Source of the DNA: Planococcus sp. APC 4015 | GTDB lineage: Bacteria > Actinomycetota > Actinomycetes > Actinomycetales > Microbacteriaceae | Reading direction: 5' to 3' | NCBI GenBank assembly: GCA_030407505.1 | Contig: JASDDH010000026.1 | Location: 1-54,188 of the forward strand | Length of the DNA stretch: 54,188 bases | In this document: one piece after another, positions 31,632 to 40,752 of the stretch | How positions within the stretch are numbered: position 1 is the stretch's first letter | Layout of the letters: every line of letters starts with the position of its first letter | The notes under the pieces: generated by a model | The model's database searches: none | Seen by the model: only the letters and a program-made list of their open reading frames with translations | Told to the model about the DNA's origin: nothing | Position numbers and translations under genes: made by a program

Positions 31632-34324
31632 AGCCGGGCGACCTCGGTCACCCGCACGATCGCCGATCCCTCGTCGACGGATGCCGCGAGGTCGACCTCG
31701 GCTCGGATACGCCAGTCGTGATCGCCCTCGGGATCGTCGATCGTCTGGTCGACCCGCCATATGCCGTTGGCGGCATCCGTCTCGTCGATCGCGCACAGCC
31801 GCGGCGACCGCGCGGGTCCGCCGGTGAGGATCTGGTCGTGTTCGTCGTAGTAGGCGTCGAGCGCTGCGGGCCAGTCGACGTCGGGGTCGAGGGCGGTCAG
31901 CGCATCGTCGTCCTGCAGGGCGGCGAGCTGCACGCGACGGAACAGCTCGTTGCGTACGAGCACCGTGAACGCCCGGCGGTTCGTGAGGATCGACGGAGGG
32001 GCTGGCGGCACGACGGGAACCGTGGGGTCGTCGACGGGGTTGATGAGCGCGGTCCATTCGTCAACGAGCGACGAGTCGACCTGCCGCACGAGCTCGCCGA
32101 GCCATTCGATCAGATCGAGCACCTCGTCGGTGCGGGCCTCGGCCGGCACGGTCTGCCGCACGGCGCGATAGGCATCCGACAGGTAGCGCAGGACGAGACC
32201 CTCGCTTCGGGCGAGCTGGTAGAACGCGACGAACTCGCCGAACGACATCGCGCGCTCGTACATGTCGCGTACGACCGACTTGGGCGAAAGCTCGAAGTCC
32301 AGCACCCACGGCTGGCTCGACGCGAACACCTCGAACGACTGGGCCAGCAGCTCGGCGAGCGGCTTCGGATAGGTGACGTCTTCGAGCAGCGCCATGCGCT
32401 CGTCGTACTCGATGCCGTCGCGCTTCATCGCGGCGACGGCCTCGCCACGGGCCTTGTACTCCTGCTGCGAGAGGATCGCCCGCGGATCGTCGAGCGTGGC
32501 TTCGATGACGCTCATGACGTCGAGCGCGTAGTGGCCGGAGCCGACGCCGGAAGCGCCCTCCCCCGCGCGCGAACTTCGGTCAACCGCGCGTACTTCGGAG
32601 ATTTCCGCCGTTTCGGTCCGAACTTCTTGCGGTTGACCGAAGTTCGTGACGTCGGCGCTCGCCGGGGCAGGGCTCGTGAGGTCGGCGCTCGCCGGGGCGG
32701 GGCTCGTGAGGGCCGGATCGGCCGGGGCCGGGCTCGAGAGGGCGCGGCGGCCGGTCTCCTCCGGGTCGAGCAGCTCGATCGCGGCGAGCGCGAACGGCGA
32801 CAGCGGCTGGTTGAGGGCGAAGTTCGGCTGCAGATCGACGGTGAGACGGATGCCGTCGCCATCGGCCACGACGATCCCCGCCGCGACCAGGGTGCGGAAG
32901 ATCGCGATCGCCCGCCGGGCGAGCTCGTACTTCCGGGCGCGAGGCTCGTGGTTGTCGAACACGAGCGTGCGGACGTTGCCGAAGACGTCGCCCCCGCGCC
33001 CGATGACGTTGATGAGCATCGCGGCGGTGAGCTGCAGGTGCGGGGTGAGCGGCTCGGGGACGGCGTCGATGAGTCGCTCGTACGAGCCCTCGCCCCAGTT
33101 GACGACGCCCTGCGGCGCCTTCTTGCGCACGATCTTCTTGCGTTTGGCGGCGTCGTCCCCGGCGCGCGCGAGCATGGCGGCGTTCTCGATCTCCCACTCG
33201 GGCGCCATGACGATGACGTTTCCGTGGGTGTCGTAGCCGGCGCGGCCGGCGCGCCCGGCGACCTGATGGAACTCGCGGGCGCTGAGCTGCCGCATCCGGG
33301 TGCCGTCGTATTTGGACAACGCCGTGATCATGACTGTGCGGATCGGCACGTTGATGCCGACCCCGAGGGTGTCGGTGCCGCAAATGACCCTGAGCAGGCC
33401 CCGCTGCGCGAGCGTCTCGACCAGGCGACGGTAGCGCGGCAGCATTCCGGCGTGGTGCACGCCGATGCCGGCTCGCACGAGTCGCGAGAGCGTCTTGCCG
33501 AAGGCCGTGGTGAAGCGGAATCCGCCGATCGCCTCGGCGATGGCGTCGCGCTGCTCGCGACTGGCGATCTTCGTGTTCACGAGCGCCTGGGCCCGCTCGA
33601 GGGCTGCGGCCTGCGCGAAGTGCACGATGTAGACGGGCGTCTCGCGTTCGTCGAGCAGCATCTCGAGCACTTCGTGAACCGGCCGCCGCTCGTAGGCGTA
33701 GTTCAGGGGCACGGGCCGGTCGACGCCGGTCACCAGCGCCGTGGGACGCCCGGTGCGGCGACCGAGGTCGTCGGCGATGCCGGTGACGTCACCGAGGGTG
33801 GCCGACATCAGCAGGAACTGCGCACGGTTCAGCATGAGCAGCGGGATCTGCCACGCCCATCCGCGATCGGGGTCGCCGTAGTAGTGGAACTCGTCCATCA
33901 CGACCTGATCGACGTCTGCGTCAGCGCCCTGCCGCAGTGCGATGTTCGCCAGGATCTCAGCCGTGCAGCACACGATCCGCGCTTCGGGGTTGACCGAAGA
34001 GTCGCCCGTCACCATGCCGACGTTCTCGGCGCCGAAGATGTCGACGAGCGCGAAGAACTTCTCGCTCACGAGCGCCTTGATGGGTGCGGTGTAATACGTG
34101 CGTCCCCTACGGGCGAGGGATGCCGCATGCGCCGCGATCGCGACCAGCGACTTGCCGGTGCCGGTGGGCGTCGACAGCACGACGTTCGCGCCCGAGACGA
34201 GCTCCATCACCGCCTCGTCCTGCGCCGGGTAGAGCGTGAGCCCGCGGTCTGCGGACCACTGCACGAAGGCGTCGTAGACGGCATCCGGATCTCGGTTCTC
34301 ACCGATCAGCTCGAGCAGGGTCAC
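31628..34324 (-). CDS. Ski2-like DEAD/DEAH-box helicase (DUF3516)
   Basis: An 898-residue RNA/DNA helicase. Motif I STPTGTGKS, motif II MDEFHYYGD, motif III SATLGDVTG, and motif VI QVAGRAGRAGYD are intact, followed by the DUF3516 C-terminal domain. The GTG at 34324 begins VTLLELIGENRDPD; CAGACT lies 6 nt upstream. Residues ~518-588 form an Ala/Pro/Ser-rich linker encoded by three 30-bp direct repeats (32651-32740, each LTSPAPASAD-like) plus an 18-bp inverted repeat (32570-32646). The rest of the protein is conserved-looking, so the linker is a recent addition. The exact RNA substrate is unknown. Confidence 0.88.
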   Translation of the reverse strand: MTLLELIGENRDPDAVYDAFVQWSADRGLTLYPAQDEAVMELVSGANVVLSTPTGTGKSLVAIAAHAASLARRGRTYYTAPIKALVSEKFFALVDIFGAENVGMVTGDSSVNPEARIVCCTAEILANIALRQGADADVDQVVMDEFHYYGDPDRGWAWQIPLLMLNRAQFLLMSATLGDVTGIADDLGRRTGRPTALVTGVDRPVPLNYAYERRPVHEVLEMLLDERETPVYIVHFAQAAALERAQALVNTKIASREQRDAIAEAIGGFRFTTAFGKTLSRLVRAGIGVHHAGMLPRYRRLVETLAQRGLLRVICGTDTLGVGINVPIRTVMITALSKYDGTRMRQLSAREFHQVAGRAGRAGYDTHGNVIVMAPEWEIENAAMLARAGDDAAKRKKIVRKKAPQGVVNWGEGSYERLIDAVPEPLTPHLQLTAAMLINVIGRGGDVFGNVRTLVFDNHEPRARKYELARRAIAIFRTLVAAGIVVADGDGIRLTVDLQPNFALNQPLSPFALAAIELLDPEETGRRALSSPAPADPALTSPAPASADLTSPAPASADVTNFGQPQEVRTETAEISEVRAVDRSSRAGEGASGVGSGHYALDVMSVIEATLDDPRAILSQQEYKARGEAVAAMKRDGIEYDERMALLEDVTYPKPLAELLAQSFEVFASSQPWVLDFELSPKSVVRDMYERAMSFGEFVAFYQLARSEGLVLRYLSDAYRAVRQTVPAEARTDEVLDLIEWLGELVRQVDSSLVDEWTALINPVDDPTVPVVPPAPPSILTNRRAFTVLVRNELFRRVQLAALQDDDALTALDPDVDWPAALDAYYDEHDQILTGGPARSPRLCAIDETDAANGIWRVDQTIDDPEGDHDWRIRAEVDLAASVDEGSAIVRVTEVARL
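32570..32646. repeat. Palindromic repeat element inserted in frame in the helicase gene
   Basis: Arms CGAACTTCGGTCAACCGC (32570-32587) and its exact complement GCGGTTGACCGAAGTTCG (32629-32646) flank a 41-nt loop. The loop carries shorter related words such as GTACTTCGGAG and GTCCGAACTTC. It has the look of a REP/MITE-like unit and is read through as protein. Confidence 0.7.
32651..32740. repeat. Three 30-bp direct repeats in the helicase gene
   Basis: Units at 32651-32680, 32681-32710 and 32711-32740. The first two differ at one base; the third has drifted more. Each encodes a 10-residue LTSPAPASAD-like segment. Confidence 0.75.
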
Positions 34325-34369
34325 CCCCCGAGTCTGCCTGACCCGCACCGCGAGACGGCACCCGAGCCG

Positions 34370-34400
34370 CGAGACCGCGCGCAGAACCCGCACTCTCGCG
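34370..34400. repeat. Dispersed intergenic repeat, copy C
   Basis: CGAGACCGCGCGCAGAACCC then GCACTCTCGCG. CGAGA and TCTCG ends can pair, giving an imperfect hairpin. It lies in the 105-bp gap between the symporter stop and the helicase start and resembles the copies at 5531 and 9139. Confidence 0.4.
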
Positions 34401-34429
34401 ATCGGGCCGGGCCCCCGGGAGACAGCGGC

Positions 34430-35884
34430 TCAGTGCTCGGGGAGGTGCAGTCGGGCCAGGTAGCGCTCGGTGCGCGCGGGCGGACGACGCCGGTCGGCGA
34501 GCGACACACCGACGACCACGGCGGTCGCGAGCGGGATCGTCCACGCCGCGGGATGCGCGAGCAGCGCGGCGACGAAGCCGGTGACGGGCAGCAGAGCGGA
34601 TGCCACGAGCGCCGCGCCGCACGACACCGCGCCGCACACCATGCCCGCCACCGCCCCGCGGGCGGTGAGCCCGCGCCACCACACTCCGAGCAGCAGGACG
34701 GGGGTGAGTGAGGATGCCGCGAAGACGAACACCGTGCCGACGCTCGAGACCAGTCCCGACGGCACGGTGAACAGCGCGACCGCGAGGGGAACGACCGTGC
34801 AGAGCACGGCCGAGAGGCGGAACGAGCGCACCGATCCCGAGAAGACGTCCTGGCTCACGACGCCCGCGAGCGAGACGACGATCCCCGACGACGTCGCCAG
34901 GAAGGCCGCGAAGGCCCCCGCGACGAGAAGCGCCGTGAGCAGCTCGCCGATCAGCCCGGGGAACACCCGCGAGGGCAGGGCGAGCACCACCGTGTCGGCG
35001 AGTCCGGGAACCGCGAGATCGGGCGCGACAGCGCGTCCGATGAGCCCCATCGTGCTCGACACGGCGTAGAAGGCCCCGATCATCGCCACCACGATGACGG
35101 TCGTCGTGCGCGCCGAGACTCCGTCGGGGCTCGTGTAGAAGCGCACCAGGACGTGCGGCAGGCCGATCGTGCCGAGCAGGAGCGCCAGCAGCAGCGACCC
35201 CGTCGCGTAGGCGTCGACCGCCGAGGGGCCTTGGGCGACCGGGAAGACGAGCGACGGGTCGAACGACGGCTCACCGTCGGAGAGCGCGATCAGCAGGAAC
35301 ACGACCGGCAGGGCGAGCGCCGTGAGCTTCAGCCAGTACTGCATCGCCTGCACCGCGGTGACGGCCCGCATGCCACCCGCCGCGACGATGCCGGCTACCA
35401 GCACCGCCACCAGCACCGCACCCACCCACGGATCGACGTCCGCCACGACGCCGAGCGCGAGAGCGGCGCCGTGCAGCTGCGGCACGATATAGAGCCAGCC
35501 GATGACGAGCACGACCACGCTCGTCACCCGCCGCGCCGTGAGCGAGTCCAGACGCGCCTGGATGAAGTCGGGGATCGTGTACGCGCCGCTCCGTCGCAAG
35601 GGCGCCGCCACGAAGAGCAGCACGAGCAGGTATCCCGCGGCGTAGCCGATCGGAAACCAGAAGCCTTCGGCGCCCGACAGCAGCACGAGGCCGGCGAGAC
35701 CCAGGAAGGTGCCCGCCGAAAGGTATTCGCCGCTGATCGCCGATGCGTTCCACACCGGGCGCACGCTCCGCGAGGCGACGAAGAAGTCGCTCGTCGTGCG
35801 GCTGATGCGCAGGCCGGCGAACCCGAGCACCACGGTCGCGACGACGAGCAGCGCGATCGCGATCGCGTCGAAGACGGGATTCAC
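34430..35884 (-). CDS. Sodium:solute symporter (acetate/pyruvate permease-like)
   Basis: A 484-residue integral membrane protein of the SSS family. About 13 hydrophobic helices are visible. Family features: FFVASRSVRPVWNASAISGEYLSAGTFLGLAGLV, GYAAGYLLVLLFVAAPLR, and IGLPHVLVRFYTSPDGVSARTT. These resemble cation/acetate symporters (ActP, MctC). The GTG start overlaps the stop of the small DUF485-like gene (GTGA), an ActP-like arrangement. It is the last gene of the cstA operon and the probable second uptake route for a small carboxylate such as pyruvate or acetate. Ion preference is inferred from the family. Confidence 0.88.
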   Translation of the reverse strand: MNPVFDAIAIALLVVATVVLGFAGLRISRTTSDFFVASRSVRPVWNASAISGEYLSAGTFLGLAGLVLLSGAEGFWFPIGYAAGYLLVLLFVAAPLRRSGAYTIPDFIQARLDSLTARRVTSVVVLVIGWLYIVPQLHGAALALGVVADVDPWVGAVLVAVLVAGIVAAGGMRAVTAVQAMQYWLKLTALALPVVFLLIALSDGEPSFDPSLVFPVAQGPSAVDAYATGSLLLALLLGTIGLPHVLVRFYTSPDGVSARTTTVIVVAMIGAFYAVSSTMGLIGRAVAPDLAVPGLADTVVLALPSRVFPGLIGELLTALLVAGAFAAFLATSSGIVVSLAGVVSQDVFSGSVRSFRLSAVLCTVVPLAVALFTVPSGLVSSVGTVFVFAASSLTPVLLLGVWWRGLTARGAVAGMVCGAVSCGAALVASALLPVTGFVAALLAHPAAWTIPLATAVVVGVSLADRRRPPARTERYLARLHLPEH

Positions 35885-36258
35885 GCGTCGTCCGGCGCGG
35901 CGCTGAGCTCGCGGTACCGGCGCTCGTTGCGGCTCGCCGCACGGGCGAACACGATCGCGAAGAACAGGATGAGCGGGTAGTACCCGTACGCCTGCAGCAG
36001 CCACGACAGCGGGACGCCGAGCACCACGGGGTCATCGAGCCCCGCGACGACGAAGATCGCCGCCGTGAACGCCGCCGCGACGAGCAGGAATCCCAGCAGG
36101 CATCCGAACGCCAGTCGCAGCTGGCTGCGCACGAGCGAGCCGTCGAACACCGCCCCGGCTTCGCGGACGGGCGCACCCGGCAGGGCTATGCCCCGCGTCG
36201 AGGCGTCGGATGCCGGCGACCTCGTCACCCGCACGCGCCGGGGCGTCGACCCGCTCAC
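35881..36258 (-). CDS. Small two-helix membrane protein, DUF485-like partner of the symporter
   Basis: A 125-residue protein with a ~45-residue basic/polar N-terminus and two membrane segments (LAFGCLLGFLLVAAAFTAAIFVV and PLSWLLQAYGYYPLILFFAIVFARAA). The first segment begins SQLRLAFGC and the C-terminus is short and charged. This fits DUF485/YjcH-type proteins that accompany ActP-like symporters. GTG start and stop overlap both neighbours by 4 bp, so it is tightly coupled to the response regulator and symporter. Confidence 0.7.
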   Translation of the reverse strand: MSGSTPRRVRVTRSPASDASTRGIALPGAPVREAGAVFDGSLVRSQLRLAFGCLLGFLLVAAAFTAAIFVVAGLDDPVVLGVPLSWLLQAYGYYPLILFFAIVFARAASRNERRYRELSAAPDDA

Positions 36259-36983
36259 GGATCGCTCCGCACCAACGCCTCACGCACCGACGGCATGAGC
36301 CTGCGACTCACCGGCAGCTCGATCTCGGCCAGCACGACCGATGGCGCCGCGCCGCTCAGTCGCACCTCGACCACGGCGTCTCGGTGCACGAGGTACGAGC
36401 GGTGCACTCGCACGAAACCGGCATCCGTCCACCGCTCTTCGAGCTCCGAGATCGGCGTGCGCACGAGATGGCCCCCCGATGCGGTCCACAGCCGCGAGTA
36501 GTCGCCCTGCGCGTGCACCCATCGCACATCGCTGCGCCGCAGCAGCCGGACGCTCTGACCCACCGTCACGGGGATCGTCTCGTCATCACGCGCGGCCTGC
36601 GTGTCGCCGGCGTCGACGATGCGGTCGACCGCGCGCTGCAGGCGCTCGCGCCGCACCGGCTTCAGCACGTAGTCGACCGCCCGCACGTCGAAGGCGTCGA
36701 GCGCCTTGGCGTCGTCGGCCGTGACGAAGACGATCGTCGGCGGATGCTCGCTGCGTGCGAGTGCGCGGGCGAGGTCGAGTCCCGACAGCCCCGGCATGTG
36801 GATATCGAGGAACGCGCCGGCGACCGGGTGCGCGTCGAGCACCCGCAGCGCCTCGGCGCCGTTGGCGGCCGTGTGCACGACGCCGATGCGGTCGTCGCGA
36901 GCGAGCAGCGCGACGAGTTCGGCGAGCGCGGGCGGCTCGTCGTCGGCGACGAGGAGATCGATCTTCGCACCCTCGCGCATCAT
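36255..36983 (-). CDS. LytTR-family response regulator
   Basis: A 242-residue two-component regulator. Receiver domain: acidic pair VADDEPP (D14, D15), phosphoacceptor D60 in GAFLDIHMPG, and the Lys in VLKPV. The LytTR DNA-binding domain covers residues ~138-240 (VRLLRRSDVRWVHAQGDYSRLWTASGGHLVRTPISELEERWTDAGFVRVHRSYLVH). It pairs with the adjacent LytS-type kinase, like BtsSR and YpdAB in enterobacteria, which regulate pyruvate transport. The likely target is the cstA promoter. Start: ATG 36983 is chosen; GTG 37001 is also in frame. Confidence 0.9.
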   Translation of the reverse strand: MMREGAKIDLLVADDEPPALAELVALLARDDRIGVVHTAANGAEALRVLDAHPVAGAFLDIHMPGLSGLDLARALARSEHPPTIVFVTADDAKALDAFDVRAVDYVLKPVRRERLQRAVDRIVDAGDTQAARDDETIPVTVGQSVRLLRRSDVRWVHAQGDYSRLWTASGGHLVRTPISELEERWTDAGFVRVHRSYLVHRDAVVEVRLSGAAPSVVLAEIELPVSRRLMPSVREALVRSDP

Positions 36984-37011
36984 GCCGACCAGGCTACCCA
37001 CCGCTCGGGCA

Positions 37012-38193
37012 TCAGCCGAGGCCCGTCTCGTGCTGCGGCTGCGATCGCGGAACCCTGAGCCGCACGAGGGTGCCGGCGCCGGGGTTCGTCTCGACGACCA
37101 GTCCCCCGCCGGGCCCGTAGAACTGCCGCAGCCGCGTGTCGACGTTGCGCAGCCCCACATGGGCGGCGGACGCGGGGCCGGACAGCAGCGCCGCTGCGAC
37201 GGAAGGCTCCATGCCGACGCCGTCGTCCTCGATCGTGATCTCGGTGTGCGTGCCGTCGTCGTGCGACGCGATCGTGATGATCCCGCCGGATTCGCCGGGC
37301 TCGAGTCCGTGACGCACCGCGTTCTCGACGAGGGGCTGCACCGAGAGGAACGGGATGACCGTCGACAGCGTCTCGGGGGCGATGCGCAGCCGCACGTCGA
37401 GTCGGTCGCCGAACCGCGCACGCTCGAGCGTGAGATACGAGTGGATGCTGCCGAGTTCCTCCGCCAGCGTCGTGAACTCCCCCTGCCGCCGGAACGAATA
37501 GCGCGTGAAGTCCGCGAAGTCGAGCACCAGCTCGCGTGCCCGTTCCGGGTCGGTGCTGATGAACGACGCGATCGCGGTCAGGGCGTTGTAGATGAAGTGC
37601 GGGCTGATCTGAGCCCGCAGGGCGCGCAGCTGAGCCTCGGCGAGCGCCGTGCGCGATGCTTCGAGCTCTCCGAGGGCGAGCTGCGCGGCGCACCACGTCG
37701 CCACTTCGCCCGTGGCGCGCACGAGGGGTGCGCGCACCGGATCGTCGAAGGCGACCACCGCGCCCCATGTCTCCCCGTCGACGACGATCGGCGCCCCGAC
37801 CGCCTCGAGATCGCCCGTGCGGCGTGCGGGGAACACCTGCCGCCGGCCGGTGGCACGCACCCGCTCCGCCACCCGCGCGGCCGAGGCCTGCAGCCCGTCG
37901 GCGGAGCCGTCGATCGCGACGTCGCCGTCCGGCCCGACGATCGCGACCGCCCGCGCGCGCAGCAGGCTGCGCAGGTGCCGCGCGGCGCGCGCCCGATCAG
38001 GCGCGTCGCGACCCCCGCGCAGAGCGGATGCCGCGAGCCCGACGACGTGCAGGGTGCGGTACTCGGCGCCCTCCGCCTCGCTGCCCAGGTCGCGGGCGCC
38101 GAAGGCGAACCGGCGGGCGAACACGAGCGCGAGGGTGAGCAGGGCTCCGGCGACGACGCCGATCACGCCGGCGAAGATCACCGCATCGGGCAT
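37012..38193 (-). CDS. LytS-type sensor histidine kinase
   Basis: A 393-residue membrane kinase with one N-terminal helix (residues ~4-27), a GAF-like sensing domain (~60-170), and the His-kinase domain of the LytS/YehU class: QISPHFIYNALTAIASFIS with phosphoacceptor H199. The ATPase N-box is VQPLVENAVRHGL, followed by DDGVGME and GLRNVDTRL. The reduced single-helix input suggests that it senses a cytosolic ligand or interacts with the transporter. It starts 1 nt after the ybdD stop. It should phosphorylate the adjacent LytTR regulator. Confidence 0.9.
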   Translation of the reverse strand: MPDAVIFAGVIGVVAGALLTLALVFARRFAFGARDLGSEAEGAEYRTLHVVGLAASALRGGRDAPDRARAARHLRSLLRARAVAIVGPDGDVAIDGSADGLQASAARVAERVRATGRRQVFPARRTGDLEAVGAPIVVDGETWGAVVAFDDPVRAPLVRATGEVATWCAAQLALGELEASRTALAEAQLRALRAQISPHFIYNALTAIASFISTDPERARELVLDFADFTRYSFRRQGEFTTLAEELGSIHSYLTLERARFGDRLDVRLRIAPETLSTVIPFLSVQPLVENAVRHGLEPGESGGIITIASHDDGTHTEITIEDDGVGMEPSVAAALLSGPASAAHVGLRNVDTRLRQFYGPGGGLVVETNPGAGTLVRLRVPRSQPQHETGLG

Positions 38194-38194
38194 G

Positions 38195-38443
38195 TCAGCA
38201 GCAGCGCGCGCCGGGATTGCGGTCCTGGTCGGCCATCTTCTCGCGCCAGAACTGCCGCTCGGTGAGGGGCTGCGCGCCGGGGTGGTGAGCGGCGAGATGG
38301 GTGACGTACGTGTCGTAGGCGCGGTCGCCCATCAGGGTGGTCATGTACCAGCGGATGCCGCGGCCCGCCCGCACCACGAGAGACCAGAGCCCCTCGCGGC
38401 GCGGCGCGGCCGCGGCATCCGTCGGATTCATGTCAGCCAGCAT
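38195..38443 (-). CDS. YbdD/YjiX family small protein
   Basis: An 82-residue protein of the YbdD/YjiX family, almost always found directly after cstA/btsT. Its core GIRWYMTTLMGDRAYDTYVTHLAAHHPGAQPLTERQFWREKMADQDRNPGARCC is typical, with terminal cysteines. It is thought to support CstA-type transporter function. Two starts are possible, ATG 38443 and ATG 38431, neither with a good ribosome site. Gaps to both neighbours are only a few bases. Confidence 0.88.
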   Translation of the reverse strand: MLADMNPTDAAAAPRREGLWSLVVRAGRGIRWYMTTLMGDRAYDTYVTHLAAHHPGAQPLTERQFWREKMADQDRNPGARCC

Positions 38444-38450
38444 CGCACCG

Positions 38451-40715
38451 TCAGTGGCGCGATGTCACCTTCTGCTCGGACGCCGGCAGCGCGGCCCACT
38501 CCTTCTCGATGCGGCGCTCGGCCTTCGTCGTGAAGAAGCCCGACGGGGCGAACCGCCGCGACGGCTCGTACGGGTCTTCGTGCTGCTCGCCTTCGCCGCC
38601 GCGGCGGATGGCCTTCGTGGTCACGACGATCGACGACGCGATGACGATGAGCGCGAGGGTGACGAAGATGATCGACAGCGTGCCCTGGACCGCGGTGTTG
38701 CGGATGACGGCTTCGAGCACGTCCGGGGTTCCGAGGCTCTCGTCGCCGGATGCCTGCGCGGCGCGGTAGCGGGCGTTGTTCGCCCAGTACCCGATCGCCG
38801 GCACGGGCGAGAAGATCTTGTACATCGACGCCGTCACGGTGACGACCGCCGTGAAGGCGAGCGGCACCACGATGATCCACAGCCACTTCAGGTAGCTCTT
38901 GCCGCGCTTGGCGACGATCGCCAGCACGACCGCGAGCGCGATCGCCGCGAGCAGCTGGTTGGCGATGCCGAACAGCGGGAAGAACGTGTTGATGCCGCCG
39001 AGAGGATCGGTGACGCCGAGGATGAGGATCGCTCCCCAGCCGGCCACCATGACCGCCGTGCAGATCCACACGCCGGGACGCCAGGTGACGTCGCGGAACT
39101 TCGGGAGGAACGTGCCGATCGAGTCCTGCAGCATGAAGCGCGCGACACGGGTTCCGGCATCGACGGCCGTCAGGATGAACAGCGCCTCGAACATGATCGC
39201 GAAGTGGTACCAGAACGACATCAGCGCACCGCCGTCGATCGAGCTCATGATCTGCGCGATGCCCAGCGCCAGCGTCGGCGCGCCACCGGTGCGCGAGACG
39301 ATACTCGGCTCGCCCACGGCATCCGCCGTCGACGTCAGCATCTCGGGCGTGAGCATCACGCCCTGCAGGCCCAGGTTGTTCACGAACGCGACGGCGCCCT
39401 CGACGGTGCCGCCCGTTGCGGCGGCCGGGGCGTTCATCGCGAAGTAGATGCCCTGGTCGATCGAGATCGCGGCGACCAGCGCCATGATCGCCACGAAGGA
39501 CTCCATGAGCATGCCGCCGTAGCCGATGAAGCGGGTCTGGCGCTCCTTCTCGATGAGCTTCGGCGTCGTGCCCGAGGCGATCAGCGCGTGGAAGCCCGAC
39601 AGGGCGCCGCACGCGATCGTGACGAACAGGAACGGGAAGAGAGGCCCTGCCCACACCGGGCCGAGTCCCGTCTCGGCGAAGACCGTGAAAGCGGGCACGG
39701 TGATCTCGGGGCGCACGAGCACGATCGCGCCCGCGAGCATCACGATGACGCCGATCTTCATGAAGGTCGAGAGGTAGTCGCGCGGCGCGAGCAGCAGCCA
39801 CACCGGGAGAACCGCCGCGATGAAGCCGTAGATGATGATGCCCCACGCGATCGTGGTGCGGTCGAGCGTGAACGCCGCGGCACCCCACTCGGTGTCGGCG
39901 ATCCAGCCGCCGGCGACGATCGCGAGCATCAGCAGCGCGAAGCCGATGATCGAGATCTCGGTGATGCGGCCCGGACGGATCCAGCGCAGGTAGCAGCCCA
40001 TGAAGATCGCGATCGGGATCGTCATCGAGACGCTGAACACACCCCACGGGCTCTCGCCCAGGGCGTTGACCACAACGAGCGCGAGGATCGCGACGATGAT
40101 GATCATGATGAGCAGCGACGCGATGATGGCCGCCGTGCCGCCGATGCGGCCGAGCTGGTCGCGCGCCATCTGCCCGATCGAGCGGCCGCCTCGGCGCATC
40201 GAGAAGTACAGCACGAGGTAGTCCTGCACCGCACCGGCGAAGATCACGCCGATGATGATCCAGATCGTTCCGGGGAGGAAGCCCATCTGGGCCGCGAGCA
40301 CGGGACCCACGAGCGGGCCTGCGCCGGCGATCGCGGCGAAGTGGTGGCCGTACAGCACGCGACGGTCGGTGGGGACGTAGTCCTTGCCGTCCTGTTTGCG
40401 TTCCGCGGGCGTCGCCCGGGTGTCGTCGGGGCGGGTGATGAACTTCTGGATCACCTTCGAGTAGAAGCGGTACCCGATGAGGTAGGTGCACACCGATGCG
40501 AAGACGAACCAGATCGCGTTGACGGTCTCGCCGCGCACGAACGCGAGCATGACCCATGCGAGGCCGCCGAGCAGCGAGATACCGACCCACAGGAGGATCT
40601 TCGGAAGCGTCCAGCGCGATTCGCGCTCCGCTTCGGGGACTTCGACGGGGGGCAGCTCGGGATCCGGCGCGAGGGCCGACCGACCTTTCCGGGACGACGG
40701 GGGCTGACTGGTCAT
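38451..40715 (-). CDS. cstA: Carbon starvation protein CstA / pyruvate transporter BtsT family
   Basis: A 754-residue membrane protein with about 16-18 hydrophobic helices. CstA signatures: RRVLYGHHFAAIAGAGPLVGPVLAAQMGFLPG, FAGAVQDYLVLYFSMRRGGRSIGQMARDQLG, and GYGGMLMESFVAIMALVAA. E. coli relatives import pyruvate (BtsT) or peptides/pyruvate (CstA). The operon partners (YbdD, LytS-type kinase, LytTR regulator, symporter) strongly favour pyruvate or a similar carboxylate. GAGGAGA precedes the ATG at 40715, with TAGCGT (40758-40753) as the promoter -10, giving a ~30-nt leader. The frame is open further upstream, but those residues are antisense to the GNAT gene. Confidence 0.93.
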   Translation of the reverse strand: MTSQPPSSRKGRSALAPDPELPPVEVPEAERESRWTLPKILLWVGISLLGGLAWVMLAFVRGETVNAIWFVFASVCTYLIGYRFYSKVIQKFITRPDDTRATPAERKQDGKDYVPTDRRVLYGHHFAAIAGAGPLVGPVLAAQMGFLPGTIWIIIGVIFAGAVQDYLVLYFSMRRGGRSIGQMARDQLGRIGGTAAIIASLLIMIIIVAILALVVVNALGESPWGVFSVSMTIPIAIFMGCYLRWIRPGRITEISIIGFALLMLAIVAGGWIADTEWGAAAFTLDRTTIAWGIIIYGFIAAVLPVWLLLAPRDYLSTFMKIGVIVMLAGAIVLVRPEITVPAFTVFAETGLGPVWAGPLFPFLFVTIACGALSGFHALIASGTTPKLIEKERQTRFIGYGGMLMESFVAIMALVAAISIDQGIYFAMNAPAAATGGTVEGAVAFVNNLGLQGVMLTPEMLTSTADAVGEPSIVSRTGGAPTLALGIAQIMSSIDGGALMSFWYHFAIMFEALFILTAVDAGTRVARFMLQDSIGTFLPKFRDVTWRPGVWICTAVMVAGWGAILILGVTDPLGGINTFFPLFGIANQLLAAIALAVVLAIVAKRGKSYLKWLWIIVVPLAFTAVVTVTASMYKIFSPVPAIGYWANNARYRAAQASGDESLGTPDVLEAVIRNTAVQGTLSIIFVTLALIVIASSIVVTTKAIRRGGEGEQHEDPYEPSRRFAPSGFFTTKAERRIEKEWAALPASEQKVTSRH

Positions 40716-40752
40716 GCGGGTCTCCTCACGCGCGGCATTGTGCGTCTCGTCC

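Noticed and set aside
31718..34711. Plus-strand open frame of nearly 1000 codons opposite the Ski2-like helicase
   Set aside because: No recognisable domain, and its composition mirrors the helicase codons. The helicase has all its motifs.
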